Assembly (NCBI GenBank): GCA_021818505.1
Contig: JAKADX010000002.1
Location: 124,001 to 188,000 of the forward strand
From: Pseudomonadota bacterium
GTDB lineage: Bacteria; Pseudomonadota; Alphaproteobacteria; Acetobacterales; Acetobacteraceae
Direction: 5' to 3'
DNA length: 64,000 nucleotides
A program made the translations under genes and the position numbers. Shown in pieces: positions 26,642 to 34,780 of this stretch (positions are counted from its first letter, which is position 1; every line of letters starts with the position of its first letter). The notes under the pieces were generated by a model, which was not told the DNA's origin, searched no databases, and saw only the letters and a list, made by a program, of their open reading frames with translations.

Positions 26642-27604
26642 ATGACGGACAAGCGCATCGCGATCCTGGGCATCTTCGTCGCCGACGTGGCGTTCCGCAC
26701 GCCGCGCCAGCCAGCCTGGGGGGAGACGGTGATCGGCACGGGCTTCAAGCTCGGGCCGGGCGGCAAAGGTTCCAACCAGGCGGTCGCGGCCGCGCGGCTG
26801 GGTGGGGCGGTCAGCTTCATCAGCAAGCTTGGCGCGGACACGTTCGGCGAACTGGCGCGCCATACCTACGCCGAGGAAGGCATCGACACGCGCTTCGTGT
26901 TCGCCTCCGGCGAGCACGCGACCGGCGCCGCCGCGATCATCATCGATGAGGCACGGGGCGAAAACGCGATCATCGTCTATCCCGGCGCGTGCAATCACCT
27001 CAGCATCGCCGAGGTCGAGCAGGCCGGCAGCATGATCACGCAATCGGCCGTGTTCATGACCAACCTCGAACTGCCGGTGCCGGTCGTCCTGCGCGGGCTG
27101 GAACTCGCGCGGCGGGCCGGCGTGCCGACCGTGTTCAACCCGGCCCCGGCGGTGCCTGTCCCGCCCGGGATTTTCGCGCTCTGCGACTACATCACGCCCA
27201 ACGAGTCCGAGGCGGCGGGGCTGACGGGCCTGCCGATCGCCTCGCTCGCCGATGCCGAACGGGCCGCAGATGCGCTGCTGGCGCGGGGCGTGGGCAACGT
27301 CGTCATGACGCTGGGCGAGAACGGCGCGCTGGTGCGCAACGCCCGCCTCTCGCGCCATCTGCCGGCCGTGCAGGCCGGCCCGGTCGTCGAGACCACCGGA
27401 GCGGGCGACGCCTTCAACGGCGGCTTCGCGATCGCGCTGGCGGAAGGGGCGGACCTCGTGGCCGCGGCGGAGTTCGGCTGCGTCGTCGCCGGCCTCTCCG
27501 TTACACGGCCCGGCACCGCCCCCTCGATGCCGCGCCGCGCGGAGGCCGACCGCCTGATGGCGCAGGTCAGGGGCCGCGTTGAAGCAGGCGGCAGCGGGGC
27601 GTAA
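26642..27604 (+). CDS. PfkB-family sugar kinase (ribokinase/deoxyribokinase-like)
   Basis: GFKLGPGGKGSNQAVAAARLGGAVSFISKLGADTFGE ... VVETTGAGDAFNGGFAIALAEG. Confidence 0.92.
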   Translation: MTDKRIAILGIFVADVAFRTPRQPAWGETVIGTGFKLGPGGKGSNQAVAAARLGGAVSFISKLGADTFGELARHTYAEEGIDTRFVFASGEHATGAAAIIIDEARGENAIIVYPGACNHLSIAEVEQAGSMITQSAVFMTNLELPVPVVLRGLELARRAGVPTVFNPAPAVPVPPGIFALCDYITPNESEAAGLTGLPIASLADAERAADALLARGVGNVVMTLGENGALVRNARLSRHLPAVQAGPVVETTGAGDAFNGGFAIALAEGADLVAAAEFGCVVAGLSVTRPGTAPSMPRRAEADRLMAQVRGRVEAGGSGA

Positions 27605-27632
27605 CGTCCCGACTTCGCGGAGGAGACCGCCG

Positions 27633-28613
27633 ATGGACACGCTCGTGCAGGGGCGCCAGAACGCCCGTCCGCGCAATGACGGCATTCCGCTCGCGCTCGA
27701 TCTGCTGCGCGGGGCGGCGGTGAATCTCAGTGCCGTGGAACGCCGTGTCGCCAGCCTGCCCGGCCGCCGCACGGTGAAAAAGGAGTGGCAGGCGGCGTGG
27801 CTGGTCAAGGCGCTGCAACTGATCGACCTGACCACGCTTGCCGGCGACGACACGCCGGGCCGCGTGCATCGTCTGTGCGCCAAGGCGCGCCGCCCGCTGC
27901 GCGCCGACCTGCTGGACGCGCTGGGGTTGGCCGCCGCGCCGCCGCATGTCGCGGCCGTCTGCGTCTATCCGGCGATGGTGACGCCGGCGGTCCACGCGCT
28001 CGCCGGGTCGGGCATTCCGGTCGCCTCGGTCGCCGCGGGCTTTCCCGCCGGGCAGACGAAACTTGCGCCGCGGCTGGAGGAAATCCGGCTGGCGGTGGCG
28101 GACGGCGCGGCGGAAATCGACATCGTGATCTCCCGCACCCACGTCCTCACCCAGGACTGGCGCGCGCTCCATGACGAGGTGCGGGCGATGCGCGCGGCGT
28201 GCGGGGAGGCGCATCTCAAAGCCATCCTCGCGACCGGCGACCTGCGCACGCTGCGCAACGTCCACATGGCGAGCATGGTGGCGATGATGGCCGGCGCGGA
28301 TTTCATCAAGACCTCGACCGGCAAGGAGGACGTGAACGCGACCCTGCCGGTGAGCCTGGTGATGCTGCGCGCGATCCGCGACTATGCGGCACTCACCGGC
28401 ATCAAGGTCGGATTCAAGCCGGCGGGCGGCCTGCGCACCACGAAGGACGCGCTGAACTGGCTGATCCTGGTCAAGGAGGAACTCGGGCGCGACTGGCTGG
28501 AACCGGACCTGCTGCGGCTCGGCGCCAGCGGGCTGCTCGGCGATATCGAGCGGCAACTCGAACACTTCGTCACCGGCCGCTACGCCGCCGCATCGCATCA
28601 CGCCCTGGCCTGA
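27633..28613 (+). CDS. deoC: Deoxyribose-phosphate aldolase
   Basis: LIDLTTLAGDDTPGRVHRLCAKA...AAVCVYPAMVTPAVHALAGSGIPVASVAAGFPAGQT...GADFIKTSTGKED...GFKPAGGLRT. Confidence 0.93.
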   Translation: MDTLVQGRQNARPRNDGIPLALDLLRGAAVNLSAVERRVASLPGRRTVKKEWQAAWLVKALQLIDLTTLAGDDTPGRVHRLCAKARRPLRADLLDALGLAAAPPHVAAVCVYPAMVTPAVHALAGSGIPVASVAAGFPAGQTKLAPRLEEIRLAVADGAAEIDIVISRTHVLTQDWRALHDEVRAMRAACGEAHLKAILATGDLRTLRNVHMASMVAMMAGADFIKTSTGKEDVNATLPVSLVMLRAIRDYAALTGIKVGFKPAGGLRTTKDALNWLILVKEELGRDWLEPDLLRLGASGLLGDIERQLEHFVTGRYAAASHHALA

Positions 28614-28622
28614 GAGCGCGAC

Positions 28623-31013
28623 ATGAATCAGATCGCCGACATCCTCGCCACGATGGAATACGGTCCCGCGCCCGAATCCAGCGAGCACGTGCGCGCGTGG
28701 CTGACGCGGCACGCCGACGGATTCGGCCATTTCATCGGCGGCGCCTTCGTCGCGCCGCAGGACGGTGGCCAGTTCGACGTGTTCAATCCGGCCGACGGGT
28801 CGCTGCTCGGCCGCGTCGCGCTGGGCGGTGCGGCGGATGCGGACGCGGCGGTGGCGGCGGCGCGGGCAGCGTTTCCCGCCTGGTCGGCACTGCCGGGCGA
28901 GGTGCGGGCGCGGCATCTCTACGCGCTGGCGCGGCATGTGCAGAAGCGCGAGCGATTCCTCGCCGTGCTGGAGACGATGAACAACGGCAAGCCGATCCGC
29001 GAGAGCCGCGACATCGACATCCCGCTGGTGGCGCGACACTTCTATCACCATGCCGGCTGGGCGGCGCTGGCGGCGACCGAGTTCGCGGGCTGGCGCGCCA
29101 TCGGCGTGTGCGGCCAGATCATCCCGTGGAATTTCCCGCTGATGATGCTGGCGTGGAAGATCGCGCCCGCGCTCGCCGCCGGCAACACGGTGGTACTGAA
29201 GCCGGCGAGCCTGACGCCGCTCTCGGCGCTCGCCTTCGCCGAAATCTGCGCGGAGGCTGGCCTGCCGCCAGGCGTCGTGAACATCGTCACCGGCCCCGGC
29301 GCGTTGGGCAGCACGCTGTGCCGCCATCCCGGCATCGACAAGATCGCCTTCACCGGCTCGACCGCGGTGGGGCGGGAACTGCGGCGCATCACTGCGGGCA
29401 GCGGCAAGAAACTGTCGCTGGAACTGGGCGGCAAGTCGCCGTTCATCGTGTTCGAGGACGCCGATCTGGACAGCGCGGTTGAGGGCGTCGTGGACGCGAT
29501 CTGGTTCAACCAGGGCCAGGTGTGCTGCGCCGGATCGCGCCTGCTGGTGCAGGAGGGTGTCGCGCCGGCGCTCTACGACAAGCTGCGCGCGCGCATGGCG
29601 ACGCTGCGCGTGGGCGATCCGCTGGACAAGGCCATCGACATCGGCGCCATCGCCTCGCCCGGCCAGTTGGACACGATCCACCGCTATGTCGAGATCGGGC
29701 GGCGCGAGAGCGCGCAGTGCTGGCAGGCGCCGGGCACGCTGCCGAACACGGGCAGCTACTTCCCGCCCACGCTGTTCACCGATGTCGAGCCGGCCTCCAC
29801 CATCGCGCAGGAGGAAATCTTCGGCCCGGTGCTCGCCGCGATGACGTTCCGCACGCCCGATGAGGCCGTCGCACTCGCCAACAATACGCGGTACGGCCTC
29901 GCGGCATCGGTGTGGTCGGAGAACATCAACCTTTGCCTGGAGGCTGCGGCGCGGCTGAAGGCCGGCGTGGTGTGGGTGAACTGCACCAACATGTTCGACG
30001 CGGCATCCGGGTTCGGCGGCTATCGCGAAAGCGGCTTCGGCCGCGAGGGCGGGCGCGAGGGGATGCTGGAATATCTCACCCCGGCCTGGACACCGCGCGC
30101 GAAGTTGTCGGACCAGCACGCGACGATCAACGCGGCACCGGCGCGGCATCCGGCCCGGTCGGATGCGACGCTCGACCGCACCGCCAAACAGTTCATCGGC
30201 GGGAAGCAGGTCCGTCCCGATTCAGGCTACAGCTATTCCGTGCTGGACGTGGACGGAAATTCGGTCGGGCAGGCGGGCCTGGGCAACCGCAAGGACATCC
30301 GCAATGCCGTGGAGGCGGCACACAAGGCGCAGGGCTGGTCTTCCATGTCCGGCCACGCACGCGCGCAGGTACTGTACTTCGTCGCCGAGAATCTCGGCGC
30401 CCGATCGGCGGATTTCGTCGGGCGGCTGTGTCGGATGACCGGCGCCCCGGCGGAGGCGGCGGAGGCGGAAGTGGCCGCCGCGCTGTCGCGCATCATCCAC
30501 TATGCGGCCGTCGCCGACAAATTCGATGGCCGCGTGCATCACACGAAGGCGCGGCATGTGACACTGGCGATGCCCGAGCCGTGGGGCGTGATGGGCATTT
30601 CCTGCCCCGATGATGCTCCGCTGTTGGGCTTCGTTTCGCTGGTGCTGCCGGCGATCGCGCTGGGCAACCGCGTGGTGGCGACGCCCTCGCCGGCGCATCC
30701 CCTTGCCGCTACCGACTTTTATCAGGTGCTGGAGACCAGCGACGTGCCTGCGGGCGTCGTCAACATCGTCACCGGCGAGCGCGATGCGCTGGCGAAAGTC
30801 CTCGCCGAGCACGACGATGTGGCGGCGCATTGGTATGTCGGCTCGGCGTCCGGCAGCGCCGCGGTGGAACTGGCGTCAGCCGGCAATCTCAAGGCGACCT
30901 GGGTGAACAACGGCCGCGCAATCGACTGGTTCGCGCCCGGCGAAGGCCAGGGCGAGGTCTATCTGCACCGCGCCACACAGATCAAGAACATCTGGATTCC
31001 CTACGGGGAGTAG
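28623..31013 (+). CDS. Tandem aldehyde dehydrogenase protein (active N-terminal ALDH + degenerate C-terminal ALDH domain)
   Basis: N-term ICGQIIPWNFPLMML...FTGSTAVGRELRR...LELGGKSPFIVFEDAD...NQGQVCCAGSRL; C-term second ALDH-like copy (MPEPWGVMGISCPDDAPLLGF...PAGVVNIVTGERDAL) lacking ELGGK and GQ-x-C motifs. Confidence 0.9.
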   Translation: MNQIADILATMEYGPAPESSEHVRAWLTRHADGFGHFIGGAFVAPQDGGQFDVFNPADGSLLGRVALGGAADADAAVAAARAAFPAWSALPGEVRARHLYALARHVQKRERFLAVLETMNNGKPIRESRDIDIPLVARHFYHHAGWAALAATEFAGWRAIGVCGQIIPWNFPLMMLAWKIAPALAAGNTVVLKPASLTPLSALAFAEICAEAGLPPGVVNIVTGPGALGSTLCRHPGIDKIAFTGSTAVGRELRRITAGSGKKLSLELGGKSPFIVFEDADLDSAVEGVVDAIWFNQGQVCCAGSRLLVQEGVAPALYDKLRARMATLRVGDPLDKAIDIGAIASPGQLDTIHRYVEIGRRESAQCWQAPGTLPNTGSYFPPTLFTDVEPASTIAQEEIFGPVLAAMTFRTPDEAVALANNTRYGLAASVWSENINLCLEAAARLKAGVVWVNCTNMFDAASGFGGYRESGFGREGGREGMLEYLTPAWTPRAKLSDQHATINAAPARHPARSDATLDRTAKQFIGGKQVRPDSGYSYSVLDVDGNSVGQAGLGNRKDIRNAVEAAHKAQGWSSMSGHARAQVLYFVAENLGARSADFVGRLCRMTGAPAEAAEAEVAAALSRIIHYAAVADKFDGRVHHTKARHVTLAMPEPWGVMGISCPDDAPLLGFVSLVLPAIALGNRVVATPSPAHPLAATDFYQVLETSDVPAGVVNIVTGERDALAKVLAEHDDVAAHWYVGSASGSAAVELASAGNLKATWVNNGRAIDWFAPGEGQGEVYLHRATQIKNIWIPYGE

Positions 31014-31019
31014 GCACGG

Positions 31020-31793
31020 CTACGGCGCGGCCGTGCCCAGTTCCGCATCCGACATGCCGGTGATGACCTGCTCCACCGCCTCGATCGTGGTGTGCCGCGG
31101 GTCGATGTCGTCGGCGACGATCTTGCCGTGCCGCATCACCACGATGCGGTCCACGACCTGAAAGACGTGATGGATATTGTGGGCGATGAAGATGCAGGAA
31201 TGCCCGGAATCGCGCGCCGCCCGCACGAAGCGCAGCACGCCCTGCGTCTCGGCGACACCGAGATTGTTGGTCGGCTCGTCGAGGATGATGAGTTCGCTGT
31301 CGAAGTACATGGCCCGCGCGATCGCCACCGCCTGCCGCTCCCCGCCCGACAGCGCGCTCACCGGAATGGACGGTGGGATGTCCTTGGTGATGCCGACCTG
31401 ACGCAGCAGCCTGCGCGCCACTTCGTCCATCGCCGCCTGATCCATCCGGTTGAGGAAATGCGGCGCGCGCAGCGGTTCGCGGCCGAGGAACAGGTTGCGC
31501 GCGATCGACAGTTGCGGCACCAGGGCGGAATCCTGATAGATCGTCTCGATGCCCTGCGCGATGGCATCCGAGGTGCGGCGGATGTCCACCTTTCTGCCAT
31601 GCACGTAGATCGCGCCGCTGGAGATCGGCACTGCGCCCGACAGCACCTTGATCAACGTCGATTTGCCCGCACCGTTGTCGCCGAGCAGGCCGACGATCTC
31701 GCGTTCCCTGACGACGAAGTTCACGTCGTCGAGTGCGTGGACGCGCCCGTAGAACTTGTGGATGTGCTCCATGCGGATGAGTTCGCCGGCCAT
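31020..31793 (-). CDS. Sugar (ribose/fructose-type, CUT2) ABC transporter ATP-binding protein, single NBD
   Basis: GLLGDNGAGKSTLIKVLSGAVPISSGAIYVHGRKV, SALSGGERQAVAIARAMYFDSELIILDEPTNNLG. Confidence 0.92.
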   Translation of the reverse strand: MAGELIRMEHIHKFYGRVHALDDVNFVVREREIVGLLGDNGAGKSTLIKVLSGAVPISSGAIYVHGRKVDIRRTSDAIAQGIETIYQDSALVPQLSIARNLFLGREPLRAPHFLNRMDQAAMDEVARRLLRQVGITKDIPPSIPVSALSGGERQAVAIARAMYFDSELIILDEPTNNLGVAETQGVLRFVRAARDSGHSCIFIAHNIHHVFQVVDRIVVMRHGKIVADDIDPRHTTIEAVEQVITGMSDAELGTAAP

Positions 31794-31797
31794 CCCG

Positions 31798-32784
31798 TCA
31801 GGTCCCCGCGTGGTGCCGGCGTTCGAGCGAGGCGTGCAGCGCCATCATGCCGAGGATGATGGCGCCGATGAAGATGTTGTAGGCGAGGCCGGGAACACCC
31901 ACCAGGATGATCCCGTTGCGCATGGCGCGCAGAATGAAGATGCCGAGCACGGTGCCGATCACCGTGCCGCGCCCACCGGTCAGCGCGGTGCCGCCGATCA
32001 CCACCATGGCGATCACTTCCAGCTCATAACCGGTGCCGCTGTTCGGATTGGCGGCCGAGGTGCGGATGGAACTGATGATGCCTGCGAATGCCGACATAAC
32101 CGCCGAGAGCACGAACAGCGACACCTTCGTGCGATCGACGTTGACGCCGCGCGCGCGCGCAGCACCGGCGTTGCCGCCCGAGGCCTGGATCCAGTTGCCG
32201 ACCTTGGTCCCGGTCAGCACATAGCCCAGCGCGAGTGCAGCGGCAATGAACCAGAACAGCGACATGTAGAGCCGCATCCGGCCGACACGGAACTCGCCGA
32301 CCAGGATGCTGGTCAGCGCGTGCCCGCCGGCACTCCAGGTACGCTGCGGAAAGCCCTGCGTGATGAACAGCGCCGTGCCGCGCACCACCAGCAACATCCC
32401 GAGGGTGACGAGGAACGACGTGATCTTCAGCCGGGTGACGAACCACCCGTTGACCAGGCCAATTACCGCCGCCATCGCAAGCGCGGCAACAAAAGCGACA
32501 TTCAGCGGCACGATGCCGCCGTTGAACAGCGTCCACATCAGCACCGGCGCGAATCCGAATACTGAGCCGACCGAAAGGTCGAATTCGCCCGATGTCATCA
32601 GCAGCGTCATTGCCAGCGCGATCAGCCCGAGTTCGACCGTGAAGGCAAGCGTGTTGCCGATGTTCTCCGGCGAGAGGAAATCGGGATTGAGCGAGCCGAA
32701 GACGATGATCTCGACCAGCAGCAGGACGAACGGCCCCGCCTCCGGCCGCGCGATCAGGCGCTGCAACAGCGATCCCTGGTTCAC
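31798..32784 (-). CDS. CUT2 sugar ABC transporter permease (RbsC-like)
   Basis: SLNPDFLSPENIGNTLAFTVELGLIALAMTLLMTSGEFDLSVGSVFG...GNAGAARARGVNVDRTKVSLFVLSAVMSAFAGIISSIRTSAANPNSGTGYELEVIAMVVIGGTALTGGRGT. Confidence 0.92.
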   Translation of the reverse strand: MNQGSLLQRLIARPEAGPFVLLLVEIIVFGSLNPDFLSPENIGNTLAFTVELGLIALAMTLLMTSGEFDLSVGSVFGFAPVLMWTLFNGGIVPLNVAFVAALAMAAVIGLVNGWFVTRLKITSFLVTLGMLLVVRGTALFITQGFPQRTWSAGGHALTSILVGEFRVGRMRLYMSLFWFIAAALALGYVLTGTKVGNWIQASGGNAGAARARGVNVDRTKVSLFVLSAVMSAFAGIISSIRTSAANPNSGTGYELEVIAMVVIGGTALTGGRGTVIGTVLGIFILRAMRNGIILVGVPGLAYNIFIGAIILGMMALHASLERRHHAGT

Positions 32785-32847
32785 GTGTACATTCCGTCGG
32801 GTGGGGGAATGCGTGCGCGGCGGCCCCGCCCGCCGCGCACACGCATC

Positions 32848-33780
32848 CTACTTGGCGCGCAGGATCTTGTCGTAGATCGGCGCCTTGTCCTTCTCATACA
32901 GCGCGCCGGTGATGACATTGAACCCCGGCGGGATGCCGCTGGCCGCCATCGCTGCCAGTGACAGCGCGACATAGCTGGTCGCCTGCGGGTCCTGCCATTG
33001 CGCGGCGTTGACGTAGCCGTTGATGACTTCCTGCGTCGTGTCCAGCGAGTTGCCCCAGCCGACCACCGGAATTTCGCCCGGCTTGATGCCGACCTGATCG
33101 AACACGCGCTTGATGCTGCCGGTCACCAGATCGCCCAGGCCGATGATCGCCTTCACCTTGCCGCGATGCGCGGTCAGGTAATCCGTCATGCGGGTGATGA
33201 TCTCCGCCTGATCCAGCGTCGCATCGGTGACTTCCCAGGTGATGCCGAGCGGCTTGAAGACGCTGGCAATGCCCTGTTCTTCCTGCACGCCATAGGTGGC
33301 GCCGGGCACCTCCACCGGCATCCAGACGAAATCACCCGACTTCACCAGGTGATGATCCACGAGGTATTGCGCCCAGCCGCGGCCGAACGCGACGTTGTCG
33401 CCGCCGACATAGGCGTCGAAATGCGCCTTGGGGTCGGGCGTGTTGAAGTTGATGATCGGAATGTGCGCGGCCTGCGCCTCCTGCACCACCTGCACCATGC
33501 TCCCTGGATCGGGGCTGGTGGTGACGATGCCGTCGGCCTTGGCGGCCAGTGCGGCGCGCACCGCCTCCTGCTGCGACGGCACGTCGCCGTTGTGGAAGGA
33601 CGTGTTCACCGTGTTGCCGGTGTCATGCGCCCATTGCTTGGCGCCGGCGAGGAAGTAGGTCCATACCGGGTCGGCCGGCGAGCCGTGCGAAATCCAGAAG
33701 TACGTCTTGGCCTGCGCCGCGAGCGGCAGCGCCAGCGTCAGCACGGCGCCGGCCAGCAGCGCCGTCCATTTCCTGCCCAT
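32848..33780 (-). CDS. CUT2 sugar ABC substrate-binding protein (RbsB-like)
   Basis: Signal peptide ...LLAGAVLTLALPLAAQA; KTYFWISHGSPADPVWTYFLAGAKQWAHDTGNTVNTSFHNGDVPSQQEAVRAALAAKADGIVTTSPDPGSMVQVVQEA. Confidence 0.92.
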   Translation of the reverse strand: MGRKWTALLAGAVLTLALPLAAQAKTYFWISHGSPADPVWTYFLAGAKQWAHDTGNTVNTSFHNGDVPSQQEAVRAALAAKADGIVTTSPDPGSMVQVVQEAQAAHIPIINFNTPDPKAHFDAYVGGDNVAFGRGWAQYLVDHHLVKSGDFVWMPVEVPGATYGVQEEQGIASVFKPLGITWEVTDATLDQAEIITRMTDYLTAHRGKVKAIIGLGDLVTGSIKRVFDQVGIKPGEIPVVGWGNSLDTTQEVINGYVNAAQWQDPQATSYVALSLAAMAASGIPPGFNVITGALYEKDKAPIYDKILRAK

Positions 33781-33892
33781 GTGCGTTTCTCCCCGATCAC
33801 GACCGGCCCCGGTGCTCCGGGGACCGTCGGGGACGAAGTCTGCGCCGCAGGCCGTGCTGCGGCAAGTGCGGAATGACCCTGCTCCCGGCCGG

Positions 33893-34780
33893 TCAGTCCG
33901 CCGCCGCCGTCGCCCGCGGCTTCATCATTGCCCCGGTCATCGGGATGAAGAACACGCCGACATCGCGGCGCGAGTGCACCTTGCCGTTCGCGTCCTTGGT
34001 GTAGATGTACAGCACCTGCCCGCGCTTGAACGGCTGGCCGATCGGGATGATCATGCGCCCGCTCGGCTTGAGCTGCTTGAGCAGATCGGGCGGCGCGTAC
34101 TGGGCCGCGCAGGTGACGATGATGATGTCGAACCCGCCCTCGACTTCCGGCCAGCCGTAGTACCCGTCGCCGACGCGGGTACTGACGTTGTCATAGCCGA
34201 GCGGAGCGAAGATCTTTCCGACCGCCTTTCCGAGCGGCTCGATGATCTCGATCGAATAGGCCTGGCGGACGATCCGGCTCAGCAGCGCGCTCTGGAATCC
34301 GCTGCCGGTGCCGATCTCCAGCGTCACGTCCTGGGGCTTCGGCTCGCAGACCTGCGTCATGTAGGCCTGGCCGAGATAGTCCGACAGCGCCGAACCGTAG
34401 CCGAGCGCCCAGGGCTTCGGATTGTCCTCATAGGCATCGCCGGGGGTCGCGCGGTTCTGGTCATAGAGGTAGTGGAAATATTCGCGCGGCACCGCCTCGA
34501 ACGCCGCCATCACGCGTGGATCGGCCGCGTGCAGATGCGCCTTGAGGTACTCCGCGATCCGTTGCATCGCCGCCGGCTTGCGCGCCTGGATGGCGTCGAA
34601 CTGCGCATCGGTCAGCGACACGTGCCGTCCTGACCGCGCCATCGCCGTCTCATAGGTGTGGCGGGTCCAGGTCGGCACGGCATTCGCCGCGGCCGCGCGC
34701 CGCGCCAGCACGGCGGGCGCGGCGAGGGCGGCGGCGGTCAGCACGGAACGGCGGCTCAGCCTGCGGTCATTTCCTGCCAC
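33893..34780 (-). CDS. Protein-L-isoaspartate O-methyltransferase family protein with Tat-like signal peptide
   Basis: NDRRLSRRSVLTAAALAAPAVLARRAAA leader; VTLEIGTGSGFQSALLSRIVRQAYSIEIIEPLGKAVGKIFAPLGYDNVSTRVGDGYYGWPEVEGGFDIIIVTCAAQYAPPDLLKQLKPSGRMIIPIG. Confidence 0.88.
   Translation of the reverse strand: MAGNDRRLSRRSVLTAAALAAPAVLARRAAAANAVPTWTRHTYETAMARSGRHVSLTDAQFDAIQARKPAAMQRIAEYLKAHLHAADPRVMAAFEAVPREYFHYLYDQNRATPGDAYEDNPKPWALGYGSALSDYLGQAYMTQVCEPKPQDVTLEIGTGSGFQSALLSRIVRQAYSIEIIEPLGKAVGKIFAPLGYDNVSTRVGDGYYGWPEVEGGFDIIIVTCAAQYAPPDLLKQLKPSGRMIIPIGQPFKRGQVLYIYTKDANGKVHSRRDVGVFFIPMTGAMMKPRATAAAD

Noticed and set aside
27567-30149. 860-aa minus-strand ORF opposite deoC and ALDH
   Set aside because: Shadow ORF; opposite strand is unambiguous.
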